Shown here: one piece after another, positions 24,583-32,711 of the stretch | How the letters are laid out: each line of letters starts with the position of its first letter | Position numbering within the stretch: the stretch's first letter is position 1 | DNA from: Methylocystis echinoides | GTDB taxonomy: Bacteria; Pseudomonadota; Alphaproteobacteria; Rhizobiales; Beijerinckiaceae | Assembly (NCBI RefSeq): GCF_027923385.1 | Contig: NZ_BSEC01000001.1 | Coordinates: forward strand, 1,810,501-1,874,500 | Length of the DNA: 64,000 nt | Direction of reading: 5' to 3' | Program-made: the position numbers and the translations under genes | The notes under the pieces: model-generated | The model's input: only the letters and a program-made list of their open reading frames with translations | Database searches by the model: none | Told to the model about the DNA's origin: nothing

Positions 24583-24712
24583 GCGCGTTTCCCGAGAAGG
24601 CGTTGGAATGGGGAAACAATGCCGGGGGCCTATGCGCTTTTTGAGGCAGGAACAAATCTTTTGCCCGTTGTGAGCAAGTGGCGTTACGTACGTAGGGAAG
24701 AGGGAGGCGGGG

Positions 24713-25402
24713 GTGCTGCAAATCGGGATGCTGATCTATCCGTCGATGTTCGACATCGACCTCATCGGGCCGCAGACTTTTCTCTCGCGTCTTGGCGACG
24801 CGGAAGTCTTTCACGTCTGGAAGGATCGCGCGCCGGTTGTGAGCGATCTGGGGCTGGCCTATCAGGCGCGGCATGATTTCGCATCCTGCCCCGAAAATCT
24901 CGACATTCTTTTCGTGCCCGGCGGGCTGAAGGGCACGATCCCCGCGATGCGCGACCCGGCGGTGATCGCCTTTCTCGCCGACAGGGGCGCGCGGGCGAAA
25001 TATGTCACGAGCGTCTGCACGGGCTCGCTGCTGCTCGGCGCGGCGGGGCTGCTCGATGGCTACAGGGTGACGAGCTACTGGATGGTGCGCGATCTGCTGC
25101 CGCTGTTCGGCGCGGAGCTGGTGAAAGAGCGCGTGGTGATCGACCGCAACCGCATCACCGGCGGCGGCGCGACGGCGGGGCTCGATTTCGGCCTGACGCT
25201 GGCGAGCGTCCTGCGCGGCGAAGATCACGCGAAGACGCTTCAACTGCTGGTGGAATACGACCCGCAGCCGCCGTTCGACGCCGGCGCGCCGGAACGGGCG
25301 CCTTCAAGCGTCGCCGCCGGGATACGCCAACGGCGGGCAGACGAACTGCAGGCGGCGCGCGAGGCGGCGACGGCTGCGGCGCGCGCGCTCGGAAAAGTTT
25401 GA
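24713..25402 (+). CDS. DJ-1/PfpI family protein, isonitrile-hydratase-like (229 aa)
   Basis: The class-I glutamine-amidotransferase-like fold is clear: IGMLIYPSMFDIDLIGP at the N-terminus, LFVPGGLKGTI, and the nucleophile elbow SVCTGSLLLGAAGLLDG with the reactive Cys. WMVRDLLPLFGAELVKERVV and ITGGGATAGLDFGLTL match the isocyanide hydratase subgroup. The start is GTG at 24713, preceded by AGGGAGG. The last 40 residues are an Ala/Arg-rich helix not needed by the family. It probably works as a detoxifying hydratase or stress protein; the substrate is not known. Confidence 0.87.
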   Translation: MLQIGMLIYPSMFDIDLIGPQTFLSRLGDAEVFHVWKDRAPVVSDLGLAYQARHDFASCPENLDILFVPGGLKGTIPAMRDPAVIAFLADRGARAKYVTSVCTGSLLLGAAGLLDGYRVTSYWMVRDLLPLFGAELVKERVVIDRNRITGGGATAGLDFGLTLASVLRGEDHAKTLQLLVEYDPQPPFDAGAPERAPSSVAAGIRQRRADELQAAREAATAAARALGKV

Positions 25403-25438
25403 GGCGATTCTGTAAGAGACCCGCTGTAGCGAGCTGGG

Positions 25439-25882
25439 TCAGGCTGGAGCGCCGCCAAGAGACATTATCTGCAGCCCATGGGGAACCTTGAGGTTTTTGT
25501 CGTTTGAGAGAAACACGCCGCACTTTGCGTCAACGGCCGTTGCAACGTGGATCGCGTCCGGTGTCTTCAACCCAAACTGGGCCCGATAAAGGCCGGCACG
25601 GACGTAGATATCACGGTGCGTCGGAAGGACTGCGAAGGCGCCGCTTTCCTCGATGAATTGCCGATAGGTAACCAAAAGCCTCGAATCATTGGCGCGGAAC
25701 GGCTTCACAAGCGCTTCACAGATGGTGAGTTCGCTTGTCGAAATCGCGGCTTCTGCGTGAAGGATGCAATCCCTGATATCCTGCAGTTCGGAATCGAACG
25801 AGGGAAAACCCTCCAGCAGGTAGATGAAGACGTTTGTATCGAAATAGACGCGCCGCCCGCGCAGCGCGTTCCTTATTCCCAT
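25439..25882 (-). CDS. vapC: PIN-domain toxin, VapC type (147 aa)
   Basis: This is a Mg-dependent RNase by family. The PIN acidic residues are seen at VYFDTNVFIYL (Asp), ISTSELTICEAL (Glu), LKTPDAIHVATA (Asp) and FLSNDKNLK (Asp). It follows and overlaps the AbrB-type antitoxin gene by 10 bp, the usual antitoxin-first VapBC order. The target RNA cannot be read from sequence. Confidence 0.92.
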   Translation of the reverse strand: MGIRNALRGRRVYFDTNVFIYLLEGFPSFDSELQDIRDCILHAEAAISTSELTICEALVKPFRANDSRLLVTYRQFIEESGAFAVLPTHRDIYVRAGLYRAQFGLKTPDAIHVATAVDAKCGVFLSNDKNLKVPHGLQIMSLGGAPA

Positions 25883-26148
25883 TGATCGCGTTCCGTACGA
25901 ATGAACGCGTCGACCTCTTCGGGCGTCTCGAACAGACCCTTGCCCGAACCGATGAACCGACCGATGTCGACGCCCTTCGTCGGCTTTTGATGGTCCTGCG
26001 GACGTGCGGCCGCGTCCTGTGGCTTCAGCACGATATTTCCGTCGGAAACGACGACCTCGAACACGTCGCCCTTATGAGCCGCAATCTTCTCCCGCACCGC
26101 CGCCGGGATGGTGATCTGTCCTTTTTCTTTCATTTTGACGAGAGGCAA
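25873..26148 (-). CDS. vapB: AbrB/SpoVT-type antitoxin, VapB-like (91 aa)
   Basis: The swapped-hairpin DNA-binding domain is N-terminal (MKEKGQITIPAAVREKIAAH). A linker and an acidic helix follow (ETPEEVDAFIRTERDQWE) that would bind and block VapC. The gene ends within the first codons of vapC. Such complexes usually repress their own promoter; the upstream 26149-26300 stretch would hold it. Confidence 0.92.
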   Translation of the reverse strand: MPLVKMKEKGQITIPAAVREKIAAHKGDVFEVVVSDGNIVLKPQDAAARPQDHQKPTKGVDIGRFIGSGKGLFETPEEVDAFIRTERDQWE

Positions 26149-26423
26149 GGCCTTCTCCTGTCGGGAAAGCAGGAAAGTGCGACTGTTTCGATCTTACGCG
26201 CACGCGTGGAGAGGTCAAATCCGCGGCCCTGCGATTGACGACTTGACGCCAAATCGGGCCCTTAGCGCCCTCCCGCGCCAATAAGCCACTCTTCCCGTTC
26301 CGCCCGCGTCGTGATAATCGGAGCGCCTCAACACGCGCGGCATGGAGGGCCGGCTTGTTCCGCTGATGTCGGGCAGCCGTAATTTTCGCTTATCTTTCGC
26401 GCACTTAGGCTAGAGGAAATTCC

Positions 26424-27698
26424 ATGAGCCAGTCCGGTTTCTTCACCACCTCCGTCGCGCAGTCCGATCCGGAGCTCGCCAAGGCCATCGAGCTCGAACT
26501 GGGCCGCCAGCGCCATGAGATCGAGCTGATCGCGTCGGAAAACATCGTTTCCAAGGCGGTGATGGAGGCGCAGGGTTCGGTTCTCACCAACAAATACGCC
26601 GAGGGTTATCCGGGCAAGCGCTATTACGGCGGCTGCCAGTTCGTGGATATCGCCGAGAATCTGGCGATCGACCGCGCCAAGAAGCTCTTCGGCTGCGGCT
26701 TCGCCAACGTCCAGCCGAACTCCGGCTCGCAGGCCAATCAGTCCGTGTTCCTCGCGCTGGCGCAGCCGGGCGACACCTTCATGGGTCTCGACCTCGCCGC
26801 CGGCGGCCATCTGACGCATGGTTCGCCCGTCAACCTGTCGGGCAAGTGGTTCAAGCCGATCCCCTACACCGTCCGCAAGGACGACCAGCGCATCGACATG
26901 GATCAGGTCGCCGCGCTCGCCCGCGAGCACAAGCCGAAGATCATCATCGCCGGCGGCTCGGGCTATTCGCGCATCTGGGACTTCGAGGCGTTCCGCAAGA
27001 TCGCTGACGAAGTCGGCGCTTACTTCATGGTCGACATGGCGCATTTCGCCGGCCTCGTGGCCGCCGGGCTGCATCCGTCGCCGTTCCCGCATGCGCATGT
27101 CGTCACCACCACGACGCACAAGACGCTGCGCGGCCCGCGCGGCGGCATGGTGCTGACCAATGACGAAGACATCGCCAAGAAGATCAACTCGGCCGTGTTC
27201 CCCGGCCTGCAGGGCGGCCCGCTCATGCACGTCATCGCCGCCAAGGCCGTCGCCTTCGGCGAGGCGCTGACGCCCGAGTTCAAGGCCTATCAGCAGCGCG
27301 TCAAGGACAATGCGCAGACGCTGGCCCAGACGCTCGTCGACGCCGGTCTCGCCATCGTCTCCGGCGGCACCGAGAATCATCTGATGCTCGTTGATCTGCG
27401 TCCCAAGAAGATCACCGGCAAGGCGGCGGAAGCCGCGCTCGGCCGCGCCCACATCACCTGCAACAAGAACGGCATCCCCTTCGATCCGGAGAAGCCCTTC
27501 GTCACCTCCGGCATCCGTCTCGGCACGCCGGCGGCGACCTCGCGCGGCTTCGGCGTCGGCGAGTTCAAGCAGGTCGGCGGCCTGATCGTCGAGGTGCTCG
27601 ATGGTCTGTCGTCGAAGGGCGAAGAGGGCAATGCGGCCACGGAAGCGGCCGTGAAGGACAAGGTCCACGCCCTGACCGCCAAGTTCCCGATCTACTGA
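26424..27698 (+). CDS. glyA: Serine hydroxymethyltransferase (424 aa)
   Basis: This PLP enzyme converts serine and tetrahydrofolate to glycine and 5,10-methylene-THF in the cytoplasm. The N-terminal [18 protein letters not shown] region, the [11 protein letters not shown] motif with PLP-binding Lys233, and the C-terminal [14 protein letters not shown] are all intact, and the length matches E. coli GlyA (417). It begins the run that leads through nrdR and the riboflavin genes, but a repeat-filled gap of 220 bp separates it from nrdR. In a methylotroph it would also feed a serine cycle, but no other evidence for that lies in this window. Confidence 0.98.
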   Translation: MSQSGFFTTSVAQSDPELAKAIELELGRQRHEIELIASENIVSKAVMEAQGSVLTNKYAEGYPGKRYYGGCQFVDIAENLAIDRAKKLFGCGFANVQPNSGSQANQSVFLALAQPGDTFMGLDLAAGGHLTHGSPVNLSGKWFKPIPYTVRKDDQRIDMDQVAALAREHKPKIIIAGGSGYSRIWDFEAFRKIADEVGAYFMVDMAHFAGLVAAGLHPSPFPHAHVVTTTTHKTLRGPRGGMVLTNDEDIAKKINSAVFPGLQGGPLMHVIAAKAVAFGEALTPEFKAYQQRVKDNAQTLAQTLVDAGLAIVSGGTENHLMLVDLRPKKITGKAAEAALGRAHITCNKNGIPFDPEKPFVTSGIRLGTPAATSRGFGVGEFKQVGGLIVEVLDGLSSKGEEGNAATEAAVKDKVHALTAKFPIY

Positions 27699-27704
27699 TC
27701 CAGT

Positions 27705-27884
27705 TCCCTCTCCCCGCCTCGGCGGGGAGGGCAGGGATGTTGATCGTGAGCTGATCCCTCCCCTTTACGGGGAGGGTGGCCCCGCCGTAAGGCGGGGTCG
27801 GGTGGGGTAAAGCCCACCATGGGCCCTGGCGGCCCGAACCCCACCCGGCGGCCTTCGGCCGCCGACCTCCCCGTAAAGGGGAGG
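27705..27884. repeat. Compound GC-rich repeat between glyA and nrdR
   Basis: A short hairpin (CCCTCTCCCCGCC/GGCGGGGAGGG, 27705-27733) is followed by a second element. That one opens with TGATCGTGAGCT at 27741 and has outer arms CCCTCCCCTTTACGGGGAGG / CCTCCCCGTAAAGGGGAGG ending at 27884, with smaller stems inside. An element of the same design is at 31416-31557. These long structures may end glyA transcription. Confidence 0.85.
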
Positions 27885-27919
27885 TATGGCGCCCGGTCTC
27901 GCGCCGAGAAAGCCAGCTC

Positions 27920-28399
27920 ATGCGCTGTCCCTATTGCGGCTCCTTCGATACGCAGGTGAAGGACTCGCGTCCCGCCGAGGATTCCTCCTGCATCCGCCGC
28001 CGCCGCGTGTGTCCGACCTGCGGCGGGCGCTTCACGACCTTCGAGCGCGTGCAGCTGCGCGAGATCATCGTCGTCAAGAAATCCGGCAGGCGCGCGCCCT
28101 TCGATCGCGACAAGCTCACCCGCTCCGTGGAGATCGCGCTGCGCAAGCGCCCCGTCGAGCCCGAGCGCGTCGAGCAGATGATTTCCGGGATCGTCCGCCA
28201 GCTCGAAAGCCTGGGGGAGTCCGAGATCGAGAGCCATCGCATCGGCGAATTGATCATCGAAGGCTTGCGTTCGCTGGACGCCGTGGCCTATGTCCGATTC
28301 GCCTCCGTCTATCGTGACTTCCGCGAGGCGCGCGACTTCAACGCTTTGATCGACGAACTGGAAGGCGGCGGGGAACGCTCTGACGACGCCGACGACTAG
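27920..28399 (+). CDS. nrdR: Transcriptional repressor NrdR (159 aa)
   Basis: NrdR binds NrdR boxes and represses ribonucleotide reductase genes when its ATP-cone is loaded with dATP/ATP. The zinc ribbon is C3-x2-C6 and C31-x2-C34 ([18 protein letters not shown]), and the ATP-cone starts at [15 protein letters not shown]. The length (159) is typical. Its stop codon is directly followed by the ribD ATG, so the two are co-translated, a common arrangement in Alphaproteobacteria. Confidence 0.97.
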   Translation: MRCPYCGSFDTQVKDSRPAEDSSCIRRRRVCPTCGGRFTTFERVQLREIIVVKKSGRRAPFDRDKLTRSVEIALRKRPVEPERVEQMISGIVRQLESLGESEIESHRIGELIIEGLRSLDAVAYVRFASVYRDFREARDFNALIDELEGGGERSDDADD

Positions 28400-29530
28400 A
28401 TGAGCCTGCACGAAAAGATCATCCCTGTCGCGACAGACGACGCCTTCATGGCGGCGGCGCTGGCGCTCGGCCGCCGCAACATGGGGCGCACGGCGCCCAA
28501 TCCGGCCGTGGGCGCGCTGGTCGTCCGGGACGGCGTGATCGTCGCGCGGGGCTATACGGCCGTTGGCGGGCGCCCCCACGCCGAAGCCATTGCGCTCGCC
28601 GCCGCCGGAGAGGCCGCGCGCGGCGCGACGCTTTACGTCACGCTGGAGCCCTGTTCGCATCACGGCGCGACGCCGCCCTGCGTCGACGCCATCATCGCCG
28701 CCGGCGTGGCCCGCGTCGTGACCGCCATGGAGGACCCGGACCCGCGCGTCGCGGGCAGGGGTCACGCGATGCTGCGCGAGGCGGGCGTCGCGGTTGACGT
28801 TGGCTGCGAGGCGGCCGCCGCGCGCTGCGATCATCTCGGCCATATCCTGCGCGTCACCAAGCATCGGCCCATGGTGACGCTGAAACTCGCGCAGACCTCG
28901 GACGGCTACGCCGCCGGCGGCCAGCACGATCCGCGCCTGCATATCACCGGCCCCATCGCCGACGCTTTCACCCATGTGCAGCGCGCGCTGCACGACGCGA
29001 TCATGATCGGCTCCGGCACCGCGCGGGAGGACGATCCGCTGATGACGGTCCGCCTGCCGGGCGTCGAGGGAGCCGCCAAGCTGCGCGTGGTGATCGACAG
29101 GAAGCTCACCCTGTCGCGCGGCTCGCGTCTCGTCGCGACGGCGCGGGAGACGCCGCTGCTGGTGATCGCGGGCGAAGATGTTCCTCAGGCCGAGGCGCGC
29201 GCCTTCACGGAGGCCACGGGCGCGGAGGTGGCCTGCGTCAACGCGCGGGACGGCAGCGTTGATCTCCTCGCGGCGCTGCGTCTGCTGGCGGCGCGCGGGA
29301 TCACGCGTGTGTTCAGCGAAGGCGGCCCGCGTGTTGCGGAGAGCCTGCTGAGCATGGGGCTCGCGGACGAGGTGATCATCCACACCGGGCTGAAGCCGCT
29401 GGGCCGCCCCGGGCGCCCGGCGCTGACCCCCGTGGCCCGCGCCGCGCTTGAAAATACGACGCGCTATCGGATCATCGAAAGCTGCACATTGGGCGTGGAT
29501 CGCATGACCCGCTACGCCCGGACGGATTGA
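28400..29530 (+). CDS. ribD: Bifunctional riboflavin deaminase/reductase RibD (376 aa)
   Basis: RibD carries out deamination and side-chain reduction in riboflavin synthesis. The deaminase domain has the zinc site H60-A-E62 with PC85 and C94. The C-terminal reductase domain begins at about RPMVTLKLAQTSDGYAAGG and includes GSGTAREDDPLMTVR and FSEGGPRVAESLL. Both catalytic halves are intact. It starts immediately after nrdR and ends 9 bp before a repeat that precedes ribE. Confidence 0.96.
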   Translation: MSLHEKIIPVATDDAFMAAALALGRRNMGRTAPNPAVGALVVRDGVIVARGYTAVGGRPHAEAIALAAAGEAARGATLYVTLEPCSHHGATPPCVDAIIAAGVARVVTAMEDPDPRVAGRGHAMLREAGVAVDVGCEAAAARCDHLGHILRVTKHRPMVTLKLAQTSDGYAAGGQHDPRLHITGPIADAFTHVQRALHDAIMIGSGTAREDDPLMTVRLPGVEGAAKLRVVIDRKLTLSRGSRLVATARETPLLVIAGEDVPQAEARAFTEATGAEVACVNARDGSVDLLAALRLLAARGITRVFSEGGPRVAESLLSMGLADEVIIHTGLKPLGRPGRPALTPVARAALENTTRYRIIESCTLGVDRMTRYARTD

Positions 29531-29539
29531 GTGTTTTCT

Positions 29540-29650
29540 CCCTCTCCCCGCCTTGCGGGGAGAGGGTCGGGGTGAGGGGCAAGCCGCCAGCGCGCACACC
29601 GCCGCCTTGCCCCTCACCCTAACCCTCTCCCCGTTTCACGGGGAGAGGGA
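29540..29650. repeat. GC-rich inverted repeat between ribD and ribE
   Basis: The outer arms CCCTCTCCCCG / CGGGGAGAGGG and inner arms GGTGAGGGGCAAG / CTTGCCCCTCACC enclose a 20-base centre. It resembles the arms of the other CCCTC/GGGAG repeats but has a different centre. Confidence 0.8.
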
Positions 29651-29667
29651 ACGACGCGGAGTCTCTC

Positions 29668-30267
29668 ATGTTCACAGGCATTGTCACCGACGTCGGCGAG
29701 GTGCTTTCCGTCGAGCCGCGCGGCGATCTGCGGCGGCTGCGCATCGCCTGCGGCTATGAGGCGGAAACCATCGCGCTCGGCGCCTCCATCGCCAACGCCG
29801 GCGTCTGCCTGACGGTTGTCGGGGTCGCGCGCGAGGGCGGGCGGACCGTCTTCGACGTCGACGCGGCCGCCGAAACGCTCGCGAAAACCACGGTCGGAAG
29901 CTGGTCGCAGGGCACACGCGTCAATCTGGAGCGGGCGCTCAGGATTGGCGACGAGCTCGGCGGCCATATCGTCACCGGCCATGTGGACGGCGTCGCCCGC
30001 ATTCTGTCGCGCGACGATTTCGACGGCATGGCGCGCTACTGGATCGAGACCCCGCCGGAATTGTCCCGCTTCGTGGCGCAGAAGGGATCGGTTGCGCTCG
30101 ACGGCGCGTCGCTGACGGTGAATGAGGTCGAGGGCGACCGCTTCTCGATCCTGCTCATTCCGCATACGCTCGCCGTCACCACTTTCGGCGCGCGCCGGGC
30201 AGGCGACGCGCTGAACATCGAAGTGGATATGATGGCGCGCTATGCGGCGCGGCTCGCCGGCAAGTAA
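29668..30267 (+). CDS. ribE: Riboflavin synthase alpha chain (199 aa)
   Basis: The enzyme dismutates two 6,7-dimethyl-8-ribityllumazines to riboflavin. It has two repeated barrel halves, as in the family: MFTGIVTDVGEVLS and INLERALR-type first half, then GGHIVTGHVDGVARIL and IAQ/VAQKGSVALDGASLTVNEVE second half. The length is usual (about 200). The start follows the repeat with GACGCGGAG upstream. The C-terminus NIEVDMMARYAARL is family-typical. Confidence 0.96.
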   Translation: MFTGIVTDVGEVLSVEPRGDLRRLRIACGYEAETIALGASIANAGVCLTVVGVAREGGRTVFDVDAAAETLAKTTVGSWSQGTRVNLERALRIGDELGGHIVTGHVDGVARILSRDDFDGMARYWIETPPELSRFVAQKGSVALDGASLTVNEVEGDRFSILLIPHTLAVTTFGARRAGDALNIEVDMMARYAARLAGK

Positions 30268-30321
30268 ACCGCGGCTGACAAGACGGCGCGCGTGTGACAT
30301 AAGACGCGCAATCAATTTCTT

Positions 30322-30440
30322 CCCCCTCCCCAGCCCTTGCCCCCGTCGCGGGAGAGGGAGCCCGATTGTGGCCTCCATCAGCGTCGCTGATCGCGAGCGT
30401 CGCCTCTCCCGTGAAGCGGGGGAGGAAAAGGGGCGGGGGC
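30322..30440. repeat. Asymmetric-core inverted repeat (minus orientation)
   Basis: CCCTCTCCCGTGAAGCGGGGGAGG at one end pairs with CTTGCCCCCGTCGCGGGAGAGGG at the other. The centre (GGCCTCCATCAGC...GATCGCGAGCGTC) is the reverse complement of the core of the copies at 37790, 52284, 56602 and 59323. It lies directly upstream of ribH. Confidence 0.75.
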
Positions 30441-30458
30441 TTTCGGAGTTCGAAAAGC

Positions 30459-30941
30459 ATGGCAGGTTTTGCACCGCAGGACAGTGACGCCGCGCCGGTT
30501 CCCGGCGCGCGCCTTCTCGTCGTCGCGGCAAGGTTCAACGCCGGGGTCGTCGGCCTGCTGCGCAAGGGCGCGCTGGCGGCCATCGAGCGGCTCGGCGCCA
30601 GCGCGACGGTGATCGAGGTTCCCGGCGCGCTGGAGATCGCGACGGCGGCCGCGATTGCGCTGGAGGCGGCGGAGAAGGCCGGCGCGCCCTATGACGGCGT
30701 CGTGGCGCTGGGCTGCGTCATCCGCGGCGAAACCTATCATTTCGAGATCGTCTCGAATGAGAGCTCGCGCGCGCTGACGGATCTGTCGGTTTCGCAGCGT
30801 CTGCCGCTCGGCAATGGAATCCTCACCGTGGAAAACGAAATTCAGGCCATTGAGCGCGCCGATCCGAGACATGGCGACAAGGGCGCCGACGCGGCGCTGG
30901 CGGCGCTGTCGCTCATTCGCCTGAAGCGGAGCCTCGCATGA
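30459..30941 (+). CDS. ribH: Lumazine synthase (160 aa)
   Basis: This enzyme makes 6,7-dimethyl-8-ribityllumazine. Family motifs are ARFNAGVVGLLRKGALAAIE, VPGALEIATAAAIALE and ALGCVIRGETYHFEIVSNES, with the active-site His in YHFE. The start at 30459 is 10 bases after CGGAG; the longer frame upstream is repeat sequence. The last four bases overlap the start of nusB (ATGA), so the two are translationally coupled. Confidence 0.95.
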   Translation: MAGFAPQDSDAAPVPGARLLVVAARFNAGVVGLLRKGALAAIERLGASATVIEVPGALEIATAAAIALEAAEKAGAPYDGVVALGCVIRGETYHFEIVSNESSRALTDLSVSQRLPLGNGILTVENEIQAIERADPRHGDKGADAALAALSLIRLKRSLA

Positions 30942-31405
30942 ACCTCGACCAGCGTTCAGCGGCGCGTCTCGCCATCGTGCAGGCGCTCTACCAGATGGAG
31001 GTCGCCGGCAAGGGCCTCAACGAGATCTTTGCGGAATTCGAGGCGCACTGGATCGGCCGCGAGATCGAGGGCGTCCAGTACAAGCCCGCCGAGGTGAGCT
31101 TTTTCCGCGACGTTCTGCAGGGCGTGCTGACCGATCAGGTGGCCATCGACCGGCAGATCGACCGTGTGCTGTCCGGCGGCTGGCCGCTCGCGCGTCTCGA
31201 AACCGTGATGCGCGCGGCGCTGCGCGCCGGGGCCTATGAACTGCGCGCCCGCAAGGACGTGCCGCCGCGCGTGGTGATCAAGGAATATGTGGACGTCGCC
31301 GCCGCCTTTTTCGGCCCTACGGAATCCGGCATGGTGAATGCGGTGCTCGACAAGATCGCGCGCGAGGAGCGGGCGGGGGATATGGGGCAGGGCGATGGCC
31401 GCTAA
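30938..31405 (+). CDS. nusB: Transcription antitermination factor NusB (155 aa)
   Basis: NusB binds boxA RNA with S10/NusE in rRNA antitermination. Family stretches are RSAARLAIVQALYQMEVAGK, the central helices, and the C-terminal PRVVIKEYVDVAAAFFGPTE, then SGMVNAVLDKIARE. The length is typical. It overlaps ribH by 4 bp, the widespread ribH-nusB pairing. Confidence 0.96.
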   Translation: MNLDQRSAARLAIVQALYQMEVAGKGLNEIFAEFEAHWIGREIEGVQYKPAEVSFFRDVLQGVLTDQVAIDRQIDRVLSGGWPLARLETVMRAALRAGAYELRARKDVPPRVVIKEYVDVAAAFFGPTESGMVNAVLDKIAREERAGDMGQGDGR

Positions 31406-31415
31406 AGCGCGAAGC

Positions 31416-31557
31416 TGATCGTGAGCTATCCCTCCCCTTTACGGGGAGGGTGGCGCGCGAAACGCGCGACGGGTGGGGTTCGCGCCGCGACATAACCGAT
31501 AGGTCCTACCCCACCCGACCCCGCTTCGCGGGGCCACCCTCCCCGTAAAGGGGAGGG
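31416..31557. repeat. GC-rich repeat between nusB and thiL, TGATCGTGAGCT type
   Basis: It begins with TGATCGTGAGCTAT, followed by CCCTCCCCTTTACGGGGAGGG, and ends with CCCTCCCCGTAAAGGGGAGGG. Inner arms (GGGTGGGGT / ACCCCACCC) are present. It has the same design as the second element at 27741-27884. Confidence 0.85.
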
Positions 31558-31596
31558 ACGGCGCCCCATGCGGCGGGTCGTTGAGGAGGGGCTAGA

Positions 31597-32547
31597 ATGA
31601 CCGCCCGCTACAGCGAAGACGAGCTCATCGCCCGGCTGTTCGCCCCCATCGCTGGACCGGCGGGGCTCGGCCTAGCGGATGACGCCGCGTTGCTGCCGGC
31701 ATCAGCTGAACCAACCGTCGCCACCGTCGACATGCTGGTCGCCGGCGTGCATTTCTTCCCCGACGATCCGCCCGCCCTGATCGCGAAGAAAGCGTTGCGG
31801 GTCAATCTCTCCGATCTCGCCGCCAAGGGCGCCGAGCCGATCGGCTTTCTGCTCGCGCTCGCCCTGCCGCACGACTGGACCAACGCATGGCTCACGGCCT
31901 TCGCGCAGGGGCTCGGCGAGGACGCGAAGGCCTACGCCGCCCCTCTCATCGGCGGCGACACCACGGCCACGCCGGGGCCGCTGACCATTTCGATCACCGC
32001 GCTCGGCCGCGCCCCGCGCTTCGTGCCGCGCGCGGGCGCCCGGCCGGGCGACGCCGTTTTCGTCTCAGGGACCATCGGTGACGCCGCGCTTGGCCTCGTC
32101 CTGCGCCGCGACCCGGCGCTGGCGGCGAGGCTCCCCGCCGAAGCGCGCGCGCATCTCGACGACCGCTACCGCCTGCCGCGCCCGCGCCTCGATCTCGTCG
32201 CTGCCCTGCGCGCGCAGGCGACCGCCGCGATGGACGTTTCCGACGGTCTCGCCGGCGATCTCGCCAAGCTCTGCCGCGCATCGGGCGTGAGCGCCGTCGT
32301 CGAGGCGCCGCTGGTCCCGCTGTCGCCGGCGGCGCAGGAGGCGATCGCCCGCGCGCCGGCCCATTTCGAAACGGCGCTAACCGGCGGCGACGACTATGAA
32401 ATCCTCTTCACCGCCGGCCCCGGTCGCGACCCGCCGCCGGGCGCCGTGCGGATTGGCGAAATCGTCGCGGGTCGGACCGCGCCGACCTTTCTCGACGCCA
32501 CGAAAACACAGATTGTTTTTGGGAAAATGTCGTTCAGCCACTTCTGA
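31597..32547 (+). CDS. thiL: Thiamine-monophosphate kinase (316 aa)
   Basis: ThiL phosphorylates thiamine monophosphate to the diphosphate. The N-terminal EDELIARLFAPIAGP, the DDAALLPASAEPTV-type ATP/Mg loop, FLLALALPHDW, PLIGGDTTATPGPLTISITA, AAMDVSDGLAGDLAKLCRAS and the end TGGDDYEILFTA are all of the family. The length is usual. It lies 39 bp after the repeat that follows nusB and completes the ribH-nusB-thiL cluster. Confidence 0.96.
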   Translation: MTARYSEDELIARLFAPIAGPAGLGLADDAALLPASAEPTVATVDMLVAGVHFFPDDPPALIAKKALRVNLSDLAAKGAEPIGFLLALALPHDWTNAWLTAFAQGLGEDAKAYAAPLIGGDTTATPGPLTISITALGRAPRFVPRAGARPGDAVFVSGTIGDAALGLVLRRDPALAARLPAEARAHLDDRYRLPRPRLDLVAALRAQATAAMDVSDGLAGDLAKLCRASGVSAVVEAPLVPLSPAAQEAIARAPAHFETALTGGDDYEILFTAGPGRDPPPGAVRIGEIVAGRTAPTFLDATKTQIVFGKMSFSHF

Positions 32548-32711
32548 TCCGGCGCGGGCCCGGCATTGCCGGTTTCGCCCATTTCTGGCAGTAAGGTTGA
32601 TGGAAATTCGCAGCCGCCGCCCCGATTCGTCGGGGCGGTCGCGATTCTTTTTTCCGTTTTTCGCGACCATATCGGCCGTCCCCCGGCCGAGGAACGAAAA
32701 GGCGAACCCTA

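Noticed and set aside
30268..30458. Possible FMN riboswitch before ribH
   Set aside because: The region is a dispersed inverted repeat found at other loci, and the RFN element pattern is not visible.
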